Shown one piece after another: positions 48,848 through 60,346 of a DNA stretch of 64,000 bases. The position numbers were made by a program, and so were the translations under genes. Origin of the DNA: Streptomyces sclerotialus (GTDB lineage: Bacteria > Actinomycetota > Actinomycetes > Streptomycetales > Streptomycetaceae); NCBI RefSeq assembly GCF_040907265.1, contig NZ_JBFOHP010000002.1, positions 3,496,501-3,560,500 on the forward strand. The letters are read 5' to 3'. Each line of letters starts with the position of its first letter. The stretch's first letter is position 1. The notes beneath the pieces are model-generated. The model had not been told where the DNA came from. It was given only the letters and a program-made list of their open reading frames with translations, and did no database searches.

Positions 48848-49789
48848 TCAGGCGATGCTCCAGGCGATCCCGTCCAGGATGTCGTGCTCCGAGACGACGA
48901 CCTCCTGAGCGCCCGTACGCTCCATGATCGAAAGCAGTACGAGGGCACCCGCGGCGATCACGTCCACCCGGCCCGGATGCATGACCGGAATCGCCGCACG
49001 CTCGTCGTGCGTGGAGCCGAGCAGCTGCTCGGTGATCTCCCGGACCTTCCCCAGCGGGATCCGCGAGTGATGGATGGCGGCCGAGTCGTACGCGTCCAGG
49101 CGCAGCGCGATCCCGGCGATCGTCGTCACCGTCCCCGCGAGTCCGACCAGCGTGTGCGCCTCGGCCAGCGGCACGGCCTCGGCGGCCTGGTCCAGCGCCG
49201 CCGCGACGTCCGCCCTTATGGCGGCGATCTGCCCCTCCCCGGGCGGGTCGACGACCTCGCCGTCGTGGACGAGGTGCCGCTCGGTCATCCGGACACAGCC
49301 GATGTCGACGGAGCGCGCCGCGCGGACGGAGTCCGACCCGAGCACGAACTCCGTGGAGCCGCCGCCGATGTCGACGACCAGGTACGGCTTCTCCAAGTCG
49401 GCGCGGCCCGTCAGCTCCTTCGTCGCGCCCGTGAAGGAGAACTCCGCCTCCTGGTCACCGGTGATCACCTCGGGCTCGACGCCCAGGATGTCCGCCACGC
49501 CGCGGACGAAGTCGTCCCGGTTCTCCGCGTCACGGGAGGCCGAGGTCGCCACGAAGCGCACCCGCTCCGCGCCCAGCTCCTCGATCACCGCGGCGTACTC
49601 CCGGCAGGCCGCGAAGGTCCGCTCCAGCGCCTCCGGCGCCAGCCGGCCGGTACGGTCCACGCCCTGGCCGAGCCGGACGATCTGCATCCGGCGGTCCAGG
49701 TCCTTCAGTTCGCCGGTCTCCGGGTCGAGGTCCGCGACGAGCAGACGGATGGAGTTCGTACCGCAGTCGATGGCGGCGACGCGCTTCAC
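48848..49789 (-). CDS. Exopolyphosphatase/guanosine pentaphosphatase (Ppx/GppA) family
   Basis: The 313-residue protein has the ASKHA-fold phosphatase motifs AAIDCGTNSIRLLVADL, a catalytic Glu region SASRDAENRDDFV, and DIGGGSTEF with GLAGTVTTIAG. It is one of the actinobacterial short Ppx forms, without the C-terminal HD half. It hydrolyses polyphosphate or pppGpp. Start: GTG at 49789, overlapping the stop of the DUF501 gene (GTGA) with an AGGGAGC site. Confidence 0.9.
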   Translation of the reverse strand: MKRVAAIDCGTNSIRLLVADLDPETGELKDLDRRMQIVRLGQGVDRTGRLAPEALERTFAACREYAAVIEELGAERVRFVATSASRDAENRDDFVRGVADILGVEPEVITGDQEAEFSFTGATKELTGRADLEKPYLVVDIGGGSTEFVLGSDSVRAARSVDIGCVRMTERHLVHDGEVVDPPGEGQIAAIRADVAAALDQAAEAVPLAEAHTLVGLAGTVTTIAGIALRLDAYDSAAIHHSRIPLGKVREITEQLLGSTHDERAAIPVMHPGRVDVIAAGALVLLSIMERTGAQEVVVSEHDILDGIAWSIA

Positions 49790-50358
49790 TCGGAGGCTCC
49801 CTTGTCCGTGGTGTCCGTGGTGTCCGTGGTCGTGCCGGTGTCCTGGCAGGGGCGCACGCACGGCCCCTTCTTCCACCACTCGGGCAGCATGGCGATGGCC
49901 TCGTCGCCCAGCGGGTTCACGCCGGGCCCTGCCGCCAGCGAGTGACCGACCAGCACGTGCAGGCACTTCACGCGGTCCGGCATGCCGCCCGCGCTCGGGA
50001 AGCCCGTCAGCTCCTCGATGGCGTCCCGGCGGCGGATGTAGTCCTCGTGCGCCGCGCGGTAGGCGGCGGCCAGCTCGGGGTCGGTGGCCAGCCGCTCGGT
50101 CATCTCCTTCATCACGCCGTTCGCCTCGAGCGTGCCGATCGCGGAGGCCGCGCGCGGGCAGGTGAGGTAGTACAGCGTGGGGAAGGGCGTGCCGTCCTCC
50201 AGGCGCGGGGCCGTCTCGACGACGTCCGGGTTGCCGCAGGGGCAGCGGTGCGCGATGGCGCGCAGGCCGCGCGGCGGGCGGCCCAGCTGCTCCCGGAACG
50301 CCGCGACGTCCGCGTCGGTGGGCTCGGTGGGCTCGGTCTGGGGAGGCGGCGTGTCCAT
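49786..50358 (-). CDS. DUF501-domain protein
   Basis: The 190-residue protein matches DUF501: HRCPCGNPDVVETAPRLEDGTPFPTLYYLTCPRA and the KCLHVLVGHSLAAGPGVNPLGDEA segment, shown here by short motif ends (CPCGNPDVV and HVLVGHSLA). A Thr/Asp repeat tail TTTDTTDTTD precedes the stop. The divIC-DUF501-ppx order is conserved in actinobacteria; the function is unknown. Start: ATG at 50358 is preferred over the GTG sixty bases upstream. Confidence 0.85.
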   Translation of the reverse strand: MDTPPPQTEPTEPTDADVAAFREQLGRPPRGLRAIAHRCPCGNPDVVETAPRLEDGTPFPTLYYLTCPRAASAIGTLEANGVMKEMTERLATDPELAAAYRAAHEDYIRRRDAIEELTGFPSAGGMPDRVKCLHVLVGHSLAAGPGVNPLGDEAIAMLPEWWKKGPCVRPCQDTGTTTDTTDTTDKGASE

Positions 50359-50401
50359 GCAGGCTTCTCTTGTCGTCAGGGTTGTACGGTCGGCCGCCCC
50401 A

Positions 50402-50872
50402 TCATCCCCCGGCGGCACGCCCTCGCGCGTCGGCGGAGTCCAGGCCGGACCAGATGGCTTCGTACCACGGGCGCTGCACCGCGCCCGTGGCGGCGCGCGG
50501 CCGGCCGGCGCCGGTGCCGTCCACGACGGTGTAGCCGGTCTCGCCGGGCAGGACGTAGTGCAGGTGGCGGCGGGCCTGCTGGCGTACGTACGCCGGGTCC
50601 TGCCAGCGCGCCTTCTCCTGGCGGAGCCGCTGCACCGCCTCCCGGGCCGTCTCGGCCTCGCGGCGCTGCTCGGCGATGTCCGAGCGCTGGGAGACGTAGG
50701 CCCTTATCGGGTACGCGAGGGCCACGACCAGCGAGCACAGTACGAGCGCGAGCAGCGCGGCGCGGCCGGTGAGCCGGCTGCGCCGCGGGGAGCGGGCACG
50801 GTAGACCCGGGCGGCGGCTTGCTCGCCGAGCGCCTTGAGCCGGGTCGCGGTCGAGAACCGTTCACCGGACAA
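50402..50872 (-). CDS. Septum formation initiator family protein (FtsB/DivIC-like)
   Basis: The 156 residues comprise a cytoplasmic basic N-terminus, a single membrane helix (GRAALLALVLCSLVVALAYPI) and an extracellular coiled coil (YVSQRSDIAEQRREAETAREAV) followed by a C-terminal segment with HYVLPGETGY. It helps connect the divisome. Start is uncertain: TTG at 50872 has GGGGAGG five bases upstream; the frame is open further upstream. Confidence 0.85.
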   Translation of the reverse strand: MSGERFSTATRLKALGEQAAARVYRARSPRRSRLTGRAALLALVLCSLVVALAYPIRAYVSQRSDIAEQRREAETAREAVQRLRQEKARWQDPAYVRQQARRHLHYVLPGETGYTVVDGTGAGRPRAATGAVQRPWYEAIWSGLDSADARGRAAGG

Positions 50873-51018
50873 TGTGACCTCCCCTGCCTCGCCTCGTACA
50901 TACGTCCCCGGCAACGGTACGGGACCGCTGCCGGGGACGTACGGAAGCCGAGGCCTTCAGGCCGCCGGGACCTTCGGGCCGCTCAGCCCTCAGGCGCGGG
51001 GCTCAGCCCTTGCTGTGC

Positions 51019-52473
<1,455 letters not shown>

Positions 52474-52526
52474 CTACGCATCTGAGCGGCCTGCCGCCCG
52501 GATGGCCCCGCTCACGCAAACGTGAA

Positions 52527-52570
52527 GCCCCGCCGTGACGCGCTCGGGGGCGTTCGCGTCGCGGCGGGGC
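52527..52570. terminator. Hairpin terminator after first rpf gene
   Basis: GCCCCGCCGTGACGCG (52527-52542) pairs with CGCGTCGCGGCGGGGC (52555-52570) with one mismatch. It lies between the rpf stop (52602) and enolase start. Confidence 0.7.
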
Positions 52571-52601
52571 GGTCTCACGGGCGGCCGGCAGGCCGACGGG
52601 A

Positions 52602-53717
<1,116 letters not shown>

Positions 53718-53749
53718 TTAGCCCTTGCGGGGCCCTTGCGGGCCGCCCG

Positions 53750-54760
53750 TCACTGCTTCAGGTCGAGTCGCTGACCAGGGTGGATGAGGTCCGGGTCGGC
53801 CCCTATGACGCCCTCGTTGGCGTCGTACAGACCCGTCCACCCCTCGGTCAGCCCCTGCGCGTCGGCGATCGCGGACAGGCTGTCGCCCGGCCGCACCGTG
53901 TACATGCCGTCATCTGCCGGGGTACCGCGGTGCGCCTCACCGCCGCGCGACGCGTGCCGCCCGGCCGGACGCCCGTCCTCTCCCTCGCCGCCCTTGCCGT
54001 CGTCCGCGTCACCGCGGTGGCGGCCGGTACCGGGGGCCGAGGCGTCGCCGGAGGGCCGGTCGGCGGGGTCGCCCGCGCGCGGCCCGGCGGTGTCCTCGCC
54101 GGAGCCCTCGGCATCCCCGCCGCCCTGGTCCGCGCCGCCGCCGGACGGCGTGGCGGTGGCGTCGCCGGACGGCGAGTTGGTGGCGCCGCCGGAAGGCTCG
54201 GACGTGGCATCCCCGGAGGGCTGAGATGTGGCGCTGTCGGACGGCTGTCCCGCGTTGTCACCGCCGTCGTCGCCCGTGCCGGTGGACGGGCTGCCGGACG
54301 GGCTGCCGGAGGCGTCGTCGCCCGGCTCCGAGGGCTGCGGCACCGGCGTCTCCGAACCGCCCGGGTCCACGTCGGGTATCAGGCCGTCCACGTCGAGGCC
54401 GGCGTTGACGGCGCAGCTGGGCCAGGCGTCCGGGCCGCGGTCGTTCAGGATCGCCTCGGCGACCGCGATCTGCTGGGAGCGGCTGGCGAGGTCCGGACGC
54501 TCGGCGTAGGACTCGCCGCCGTAGTCCTTCCACATCTCCAGGGTCAGCTGCAGCCCGCCGTAGAAGCCGTTGCCGGAGTTGGCGCTCCACATGCCGCCGC
54601 TCTCGCACATCGCGACGCGGTCCCACGTGGCGGTGTCGGCGGCCTGCGCGCCACCCGCCGCCAGCAGCGGCAGGGCCAGCCCTGCGCCCGTGACGGAGGC
54701 CGCCACCAGGAGGGCGGGGGCCTGGCGGGGGCGGCGGTGTCTACCGTTGCCGGAGCGCAT
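53750..54760 (-). CDS. Second Rpf-like transglycosylase with long acidic linker and LysM domain
   Basis: The 336-residue protein has a signal peptide (about 1-41), an Rpf domain with TWDRVAMCESGGMWSANSG (catalytic Glu in CESG), a long linker of Pro/Ser/Gly/Asp repeats (about 145-285) and a C-terminal LysM domain (MYTVRPGDSLSAIADAQG). The linker would extend the catalytic domain across the wall. Start: ATG at 54760 with AAAGG upstream. No ydaO motif is visible upstream of this gene. It probably arose as a duplication of the first rpf gene. Confidence 0.9.
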   Translation of the reverse strand: MRSGNGRHRRPRQAPALLVAASVTGAGLALPLLAAGGAQAADTATWDRVAMCESGGMWSANSGNGFYGGLQLTLEMWKDYGGESYAERPDLASRSQQIAVAEAILNDRGPDAWPSCAVNAGLDVDGLIPDVDPGGSETPVPQPSEPGDDASGSPSGSPSTGTGDDGGDNAGQPSDSATSQPSGDATSEPSGGATNSPSGDATATPSGGGADQGGGDAEGSGEDTAGPRAGDPADRPSGDASAPGTGRHRGDADDGKGGEGEDGRPAGRHASRGGEAHRGTPADDGMYTVRPGDSLSAIADAQGLTEGWTGLYDANEGVIGADPDLIHPGQRLDLKQ

Positions 54761-54961
54761 GCGGGTGCCTTTCGAGCGGCGGCTTGAGTTGTCGCAGGCA
54801 AAGTAGCGGGGGCCTGGTCCGGTCTCAAGCCGGTGTAGCGGAGATCACGTGTAGATCACGCCGCTGACGCCGGGTCAGTTCTGCCCGGCGCCGACCCCCT
54901 TGCCGCACCCCGTTACCTGCGGAAATGCCCGTTCTGACGGGGCGTCCGAAGCCCCTCCGGA

Positions 54962-56263
54962 CTACTCGCCACCTGGCGCGTCCCGCTCCTCGTCCGGCGC
55001 GCCTTCCGGCGTGAAACGCACCGGCAGCGCCCGCAGTCCGCGCATGATGAGACCGCCGCGCCAGCGCAGCTCGTCCGGATCGGCGGCCAGTTCGAGATCG
55101 GGCAGCCGGGTCAGCAGGGTCGCCAGCGCCGTACGGCCTTCGAGGCGGGCGAGCGGCGCGCCCAGGCAGTAGTGGATGCCGTGCCCGTATCCGAGGTGCT
55201 GGTTGTCACGGCGCCCGAGGTCCAGGGTGTCCGGTGACGCGAACCGCGCCGGGTCCCGGTCGGCGGCCGCCAGCACCACCAGTACGGGCTCGCCGGCGGC
55301 GATCACCTGCCCGCCGATGGCCAGCTCCTCCGTCGCGAACCGCCAGGTCGCCAGCTCCACCGGCCCGTCGTAACGCAGCAGTTCCTCGATCCCGGTCGCG
55401 AGCAGTTCCTCGTCGCCCGCGGCCAGCGCCGCCTGCAGCCGCGCCCGCTGTTCCGGGTTGCGCAGCAGCGCGTACGTACCGTTCCCGATCAGGTTGACGG
55501 TCGTCTCGAACCCGGCGAACAGCAGGATGAACGCCATCGCCGCCGCTTCGTTCTCGGTGAGGTGCTCGCCGTGGTCCGAGGCCCGGATGAGGGCCGAGAT
55601 CAGGTCCTCGTCCCCGGTCTCCTCCGCCGCCAGCGACTCCCGCTTGCGGTGGATCAAGTCGGCCAGATACGCACGCATCTTCTTCACGGACCGGGCGACC
55701 CCGCCACGCGGTCCCCCGCCGTGCCGGATCATCATCCCGGCCCAGTCCCGGAAGTCGTCCTGGTCCTCGCGCGGCACGCCCAGCAGGTCGCAGATGGCGT
55801 AGATGGGGAGCGGGAACGCGAACTCATGGATGAGGTCGGCCTCGCCGCGCGCCGCGAAGCCGTCGATCAGCTGGTCGGTCAGCTCCTGTACGCGCGGCGC
55901 GAAGCGCGCCACCGTACGCGGCGTGAACGCCTTGGAGACGAGGCGGCGCAGCCGGGTGTGGTCCGGCGGGTCGATGTTGAGCAGGTGCGTCATCAGGTTG
56001 GCGCTGCGCTCGCCGGGGATGCCGACCTTGCCCTTACCGTGCGCGGCCTCACTGTGGTGCTGCGGGTTCTTCGACAGCCGGGGGTCGGCCAGCGCCTCGC
56101 GCGCGTCCGCGTACCGGGTGACCAGCCACGCCTCGACCCCGCTGGGCAGCTCCGTCCTGCGCACCGGCGCGTGCTCCCGGAGCCAGGCGTACGCGGGATA
56201 CGGATCGGCGGCGAACTCCCAGGTGAAGAGTTCAGGGCAGGCGGAAGCGGTGGTGTCGTGCAC
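54962..56263 (-). CDS. Cytochrome P450 (CYP107-like)
   Basis: The 433-residue P450 has the heme-binding YGHGIHYCLGAPLARLE (YGxGxHxCxG), the EXXR helix in IEELLRYDGPVEL, and an I-helix segment FAGFETTVN, where Gly-Phe-Glu replaces the more common Gly-His-Asp/Glu. It hydroxylates an unknown substrate using a ferredoxin partner; no ferredoxin gene is adjacent. From memory, S. coelicolor CYP107P1 lies at this chromosomal position. Confidence 0.92.
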   Translation of the reverse strand: MHDTTASACPELFTWEFAADPYPAYAWLREHAPVRRTELPSGVEAWLVTRYADAREALADPRLSKNPQHHSEAAHGKGKVGIPGERSANLMTHLLNIDPPDHTRLRRLVSKAFTPRTVARFAPRVQELTDQLIDGFAARGEADLIHEFAFPLPIYAICDLLGVPREDQDDFRDWAGMMIRHGGGPRGGVARSVKKMRAYLADLIHRKRESLAAEETGDEDLISALIRASDHGEHLTENEAAAMAFILLFAGFETTVNLIGNGTYALLRNPEQRARLQAALAAGDEELLATGIEELLRYDGPVELATWRFATEELAIGGQVIAAGEPVLVVLAAADRDPARFASPDTLDLGRRDNQHLGYGHGIHYCLGAPLARLEGRTALATLLTRLPDLELAADPDELRWRGGLIMRGLRALPVRFTPEGAPDEERDAPGGE

Positions 56264-56308
56264 CCTCCGACCGTAACCGGTCGGCCGCGGGGCCCTCCTG
56301 AGAAGCCC

Positions 56309-57271
56309 CTAGCCCGCCCGTTCCGCCGCCACGATCGCGTCCCGGTACGTACGGGCCGCCGCCCGCAGCGCGGTCTCCGGGTCGGTGCCCTCCTCCTGGG
56401 CCCGCGCGGCCAGCGCCAGCAGCTCGTACCCGATGCCCTCGCCGGCCACCGGCACGTCGAGGCCGGCGGTGCGGGCCCGGGAGGCCAGCTTCGCGGCCAG
56501 CGCCAGGGCCGGCTGCCCCAGCGGCACGCCCTCCGTCACGGACTCGCGCTGCTTCTCGGCGGCCTTGGTGCGCAGCCAGTGCGCCCTGACGTCCTCCGGC
56601 GTCGCGGCCTCCTCGTCACCGAAGACGTGCGGGTGCCGGTGGATCAGCTTGTCGACGATGATGCCCGCGACGTCGTCGACGGAGAACGGCTCGTCCGGGT
56701 CGTCCTGCGCGATCCGCGAGTGGAAGACGACCTGGAGCAGTACGTCGCCCAGCTCCTCGGCCAGCGCCTCCCGGTCGCCCTCCTCGATCGCCTCGACCAG
56801 CTCGTACATCTCCTCCAGGCCGTACTTCGCCAGATCCTCGTGGGTCCGCACGCCGCTCCACGGGCAGGCGGCCCGGATCTGGTCCATGACCTGTACGAGG
56901 TCCAGCAGCCGGGCACCGGGCAGGTCGTACGAACCGGGCAGCAGCTCCAGGTCGGGCATCGCCTCGCGGCCCGACCCGGCGAGCCGGGCGAGCCCGTCGG
57001 TCAGCGCGCTCTCCCCGGCGGCCGACGTCAGCACCACGGCCGTACGGCCGCCCGCCACGCAGTAGTCGACCAGCTCACGGGCGGTGGGCTCGGCGGTCTC
57101 GGCCGTGATGCCCGCCTCGGCGAGGTACGGCAGCTGCGGGTGGTCGGGGTCGGCGCACAGCACGCGGTCGGCGGCGCGCAGCGTCTGCCACGCGGGCCAG
57201 GACAGCAGGCCGGGCGCGACCCGGTGGCTGGTGGTGAGCAGGACCAGGCGGCCGGTGGCGGAAGCGTTCAC
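56309..57271 (-). CDS. mazG: MazG-family nucleoside triphosphate pyrophosphohydrolase
   Basis: The 320-residue protein has an N-terminal tetrapyrrole-methylase-like half (about 1-110; RLVLLTTSHRVAPGLLS) followed by a MazG core (CPWSGVRTHEDLAKYGLEEMYELVEAI; ELGDVLLQVVFHS; Mg2+-binding EExxE..D). It hydrolyses aberrant nucleoside triphosphates. Start: GTG at 57271; ribosome site weak. Confidence 0.9.
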   Translation of the reverse strand: MNASATGRLVLLTTSHRVAPGLLSWPAWQTLRAADRVLCADPDHPQLPYLAEAGITAETAEPTARELVDYCVAGGRTAVVLTSAAGESALTDGLARLAGSGREAMPDLELLPGSYDLPGARLLDLVQVMDQIRAACPWSGVRTHEDLAKYGLEEMYELVEAIEEGDREALAEELGDVLLQVVFHSRIAQDDPDEPFSVDDVAGIIVDKLIHRHPHVFGDEEAATPEDVRAHWLRTKAAEKQRESVTEGVPLGQPALALAAKLASRARTAGLDVPVAGEGIGYELLALAARAQEEGTDPETALRAAARTYRDAIVAAERAG

Positions 57272-57340
57272 CCGTCGAACGTAACGCACGGGAGCGGACG
57301 GCCGGGCGGCAGGCCGGGCGCACGCCGTGCCTGGTGCCCG

Positions 57341-57380
57341 GCCGTCCGTCGGATCTGCCGTCCGTCGGATCTGCCGTCCG
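57341..57380. repeat. 16-base tandem repeat, 2.5 copies
   Basis: GCCGTCCGTCGGATCT occurs at 57341-57356 and 57357-57372, plus 8 bases of a third copy (57373-57380). It lies between the mazG start region and the end of the lipoprotein gene. Confidence 0.75.
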
Positions 57381-57392
57381 GCCGCCCCGGTG

Positions 57393-58022
57393 TCACACCT
57401 GCTGCTTCTGCTCCGTACGCACCCACGGAGTCTTCGCCTCGCCGAGCATGACCTGGCTGTCGTTCCACTCGCCGAAGCGCGGGTTCACATCGATACCGAG
57501 GTCACGCGAGGTCTTGGCCAGCGCCTGGGCCAGCTTCTGCTGGCCCTGCGGCGTCTGCCGGTTCACGCCCAGCTTCTTCGCGATGCCGTCCATCAGGATC
57601 TGGTTACGGGCCATGCCGTCGATCTCGCTCGGCGCGATGGCCTGCTGGAGCGACATCGCCTTCAGCCGCTCGGCGCCGCCGGCCCGCCGCTCGGCGGTGT
57701 TCCGCCACTTCTGCACGTCGGACCGGCTGGCCTCGACGCCGGCGTCCTGCGCGTTACGCGCCAGCACCCTGTCGAAGATCATGCTGTTGAGCATGGTCAC
57801 GCTGAGCCGGCCGGTGTTCTGGATCATCTGTGCGCCCTGCGGGGCGCCCTCCTGGGCCGTACGGACGTTCTTCACCCGCGCCTGGAGCTGCGCCACGGTG
57901 ATCCGCTCCCCGCCCACGACGGCCGCGGCACCGGGGTGCGCGTCGCTGCCGCAGGCGGACAGGAGCGGGGCCGCCACGACAGCGGCGGCGGAAACGGAGA
58001 GCGCAGTCCTACGGCGGAGCAT
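57393..58022 (-). CDS. SurA-like lipoprotein
   Basis: The 209-residue protein has a lipoprotein signal with lipobox LLSACG (lipidated Cys24) and a SurA N-domain-like helical region (LQARVKNVRTAQEG; RLSVTMLNSMIFDRVLARNAQDAGVEASRS). It lacks a peptidyl-prolyl isomerase domain. It is likely a membrane-tethered chaperone of secreted proteins. Start: ATG at 58022 with GGGAGG upstream. It precedes mazG in the same direction. Confidence 0.85.
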   Translation of the reverse strand: MLRRRTALSVSAAAVVAAPLLSACGSDAHPGAAAVVGGERITVAQLQARVKNVRTAQEGAPQGAQMIQNTGRLSVTMLNSMIFDRVLARNAQDAGVEASRSDVQKWRNTAERRAGGAERLKAMSLQQAIAPSEIDGMARNQILMDGIAKKLGVNRQTPQGQQKLAQALAKTSRDLGIDVNPRFGEWNDSQVMLGEAKTPWVRTEQKQQV

Positions 58023-58348
58023 TCGGCCTCCCGGCGAAGATCATGAACGACAGCGGGGGCCTTCAGCACCTCGCGGGCGTCTCAGTCCTGGCGTTGATCG
58101 ATGGTATGAAGTCCGCGCGGCGCGGACCAGCAATTCGACCAACGATTGCGGCACTTTTGTGTTTCGTACCCTTGCGGCGGGCCGTTGCTCCGCGGCGGTA
58201 CGGTCCCGCCGCCGGACGGTACGGCCGCTGCTCCGCGGCGGTACGGCCCTACCAGCCCGGGTGGTGCGGCCGTCCGCACGTCCGCTCCACCTGGTGGTAC
58301 GGCCACCCGCAGGTCCGACCGGATCCTGCGGTTCAGCGGTTCAGCGGT
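58023..58348. other. Intergenic stretch with repeats, no gene
   Basis: The 326-base gap contains an 18-base direct repeat TGCTCCGCGGCGGTACGG (58186-58203 and 58229-58246) and a triple CGGTTCAG repeat (58329-58352) that straddles the kinase stop. AT-richer sequence near 58150-58170 may hold the lipoprotein promoter. Confidence 0.55.
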
Positions 58349-60346
58349 TCAGCGGACGCGGGCCAGCCACTCCAGGGTCCGGCGCACCTCCGCCGGGAAG
58401 ACATGGTGCGCACCGTGCACCCGCTCCGCGTCGTACAGCAGCCGGGCGAGCGTCTCCTGCGCCGCGCCGCGCTCGCCGAGCGCGAGCAGCAGGTGACCTA
58501 TGGAACGGCGTATCTCCAGCGGGCGTACGGGGTCGTCGGGCACCGCTTCGAAGTGCGGCAGCAGCGTGCGGTACTCCTCCAGTGCGGCCGCGGCCTCGCC
58601 CAGCTGCTCCAGGCACTGGGCCGCCTCGAAGCGGAACTGCAGCGCCTGGCGTGCCGCGCGCGGACCGGCGTCCCGCACGAACTCCTCGGCCAGCAGACGC
58701 AGTTCCGGCAGCGCCCTGCGGTACTGCCCGTCGTCCATGAGCGTGGCGGCGTACTGCTTGCGCAGCGTCCGGACGACCGGTGAATGCTCCCCGTGCCGTG
58801 CGGCCGCCGCCGGCAGGATGCCGCCGAGTATGTCGACGGCCTGGGTGATCCGCCCATGGTCCAGCAGCCGCTTGACCTCGTCGACGGCAGCGGCGACGTC
58901 CACGCTGCCGGCGGGGCCGGGGGCCGCGCCGCTGCCGGAGGGGCCGGGGGCCGGGGTGCGGGGAGCCGCACCGCCGGCCGACGGCGGCATCCGGGGGTCC
59001 GTGCCGCCGGTCCCGGCCGACGCCGGTGTACGGGGGACAGCGGCAGCCGGGGCGAACGACACGGCGACGGGCGGGGCAGGTACCGGGGCCGGGGACCGGG
59101 AGACGTGCGGGGCGGGGGCGGACGCGGTGGAAGCGAGCGCGGCGGCGGGGACGGGCGCGGAGACGGCGGGTACGGACGCGACGGAGGCAGCAGGCGCGGC
59201 CACGGCGGAGGCGGGCGCAACGGATGCGGCCACGGCGGAGGCGGACGTAGCGGGGACGGACGTAGCGGGGACAGGCGGGGCGAGCGGATACGCCGGGACC
59301 GAGGCGGCACCCGCGCCGCCTCCGGCGCCCACGCCGTTCGCGGCGGCCGCGGGCCCGGCGGCGGCCGGCCGGGCTGCCCGTCCCGGCCACGGCGCGTGCG
59401 GCAGCAGGAAGGGCCGGGTCGGGTCCATCGGCGCGACCGGCCCCTCCCCCCACGCCCGGGCACCCGCTTCCGCTCCCGCTTCCGTCCTCGTGCCCTGCCG
59501 CCCCGCTCCCGCTGTGGGAAGGAGGGGCGCCAGTGCCTGGTACACCTCCTGCGCGTCGGCCGGCCGGTGTTCGGGGTCCTTGGCCAGCAGCCGCAGCACC
59601 AGCGCCTCCAGCTCCTCCGGCACATCGGCCCGCAACTGCCGCACCGGCACCGGCTGCTCGTACAGATGCCGGTGCAGTACGCCCAGCGCGGTGGATCCGG
59701 CGAACGGCACGGACCCGCTGAGCAGTTCGTGCAGCAGCACTCCGAGCGCGTACAGGTCGGTGTACGGGCCGACCGTGCCGCCCATGGCCTGCTCGGGCGC
59801 CATGTAGGCAGGGCTGCCGATGGGCGAACCGGTGTGGGTGAGACGGGTGGTGTCGGTGTCCAGCGCCGAGGCGATGCCGAGGTCCAGGACGGTGACCGTG
59901 CCGTCCGCCTTGACCATGACATTCCGTGGCTTGAGGTCGCGGTGCACGATCGGTACCGCGTGCACGGACGCCAGCACCGCGCACAGCTGGGCCGCCACGC
60001 ACACCGCCCAGGTCCAGGGGTACGGGTCGTGCTCGGCGAGGTGGTCGGCCAGGTCGGCCCCCTCGACGTACTGCATGACCAGGAAGAGATCGTCCCCGTC
60101 GCTGCCCGCGTCGTGCACGGTGACCAGGCCGGGGTGGTCGACCTGTGCGGTCACCCGGCACTCGCGCGCGAAGCGGTGGCGCAGCTCCTCCGCGTCCGGG
60201 GCGCCGGCCATCCGGTCGGGCCGGAGGAGCTTGACGCCGACACGGCGGTCCAGACGGCGGTCGTACGCGATCCACACCTGCCCCATGCCGCCCTGTCCGA
60301 GCAGCGCGGAGAGTTCGTACCGCTCGGCGATGACTCTGCCGTTCAC
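58349..60346 (-). CDS. Serine/threonine protein kinase with cytoplasmic TPR-like tail
   Basis: The 665 residues comprise a PknB-like kinase domain (about 8-275): ATP loop LGQGGMGQVWIAYD, VK lysine in GVKLLR, catalytic loop HRDLKPRNVMV, DLGIAS (Leu replacing the usual Phe of DFG) and the activation-loop end SPAYMAPEQAM. A long Pro/Ala/Thr/Val-rich linker (about 290-465) follows, then a helical, TPR-like segment (PVVRTLRKQYAATLMDDGQY; ALQFRFEAAQCLEQLG). No membrane or PASTA domains are present. Start: GTG at 60346, overlapping the preceding membrane-protein gene's stop (GTGA). Confidence 0.9.
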   Translation of the reverse strand: MNGRVIAERYELSALLGQGGMGQVWIAYDRRLDRRVGVKLLRPDRMAGAPDAEELRHRFARECRVTAQVDHPGLVTVHDAGSDGDDLFLVMQYVEGADLADHLAEHDPYPWTWAVCVAAQLCAVLASVHAVPIVHRDLKPRNVMVKADGTVTVLDLGIASALDTDTTRLTHTGSPIGSPAYMAPEQAMGGTVGPYTDLYALGVLLHELLSGSVPFAGSTALGVLHRHLYEQPVPVRQLRADVPEELEALVLRLLAKDPEHRPADAQEVYQALAPLLPTAGAGRQGTRTEAGAEAGARAWGEGPVAPMDPTRPFLLPHAPWPGRAARPAAAGPAAAANGVGAGGGAGAASVPAYPLAPPVPATSVPATSASAVAASVAPASAVAAPAASVASVPAVSAPVPAAALASTASAPAPHVSRSPAPVPAPPVAVSFAPAAAVPRTPASAGTGGTDPRMPPSAGGAAPRTPAPGPSGSGAAPGPAGSVDVAAAVDEVKRLLDHGRITQAVDILGGILPAAAARHGEHSPVVRTLRKQYAATLMDDGQYRRALPELRLLAEEFVRDAGPRAARQALQFRFEAAQCLEQLGEAAAALEEYRTLLPHFEAVPDDPVRPLEIRRSIGHLLLALGERGAAQETLARLLYDAERVHGAHHVFPAEVRRTLEWLARVR

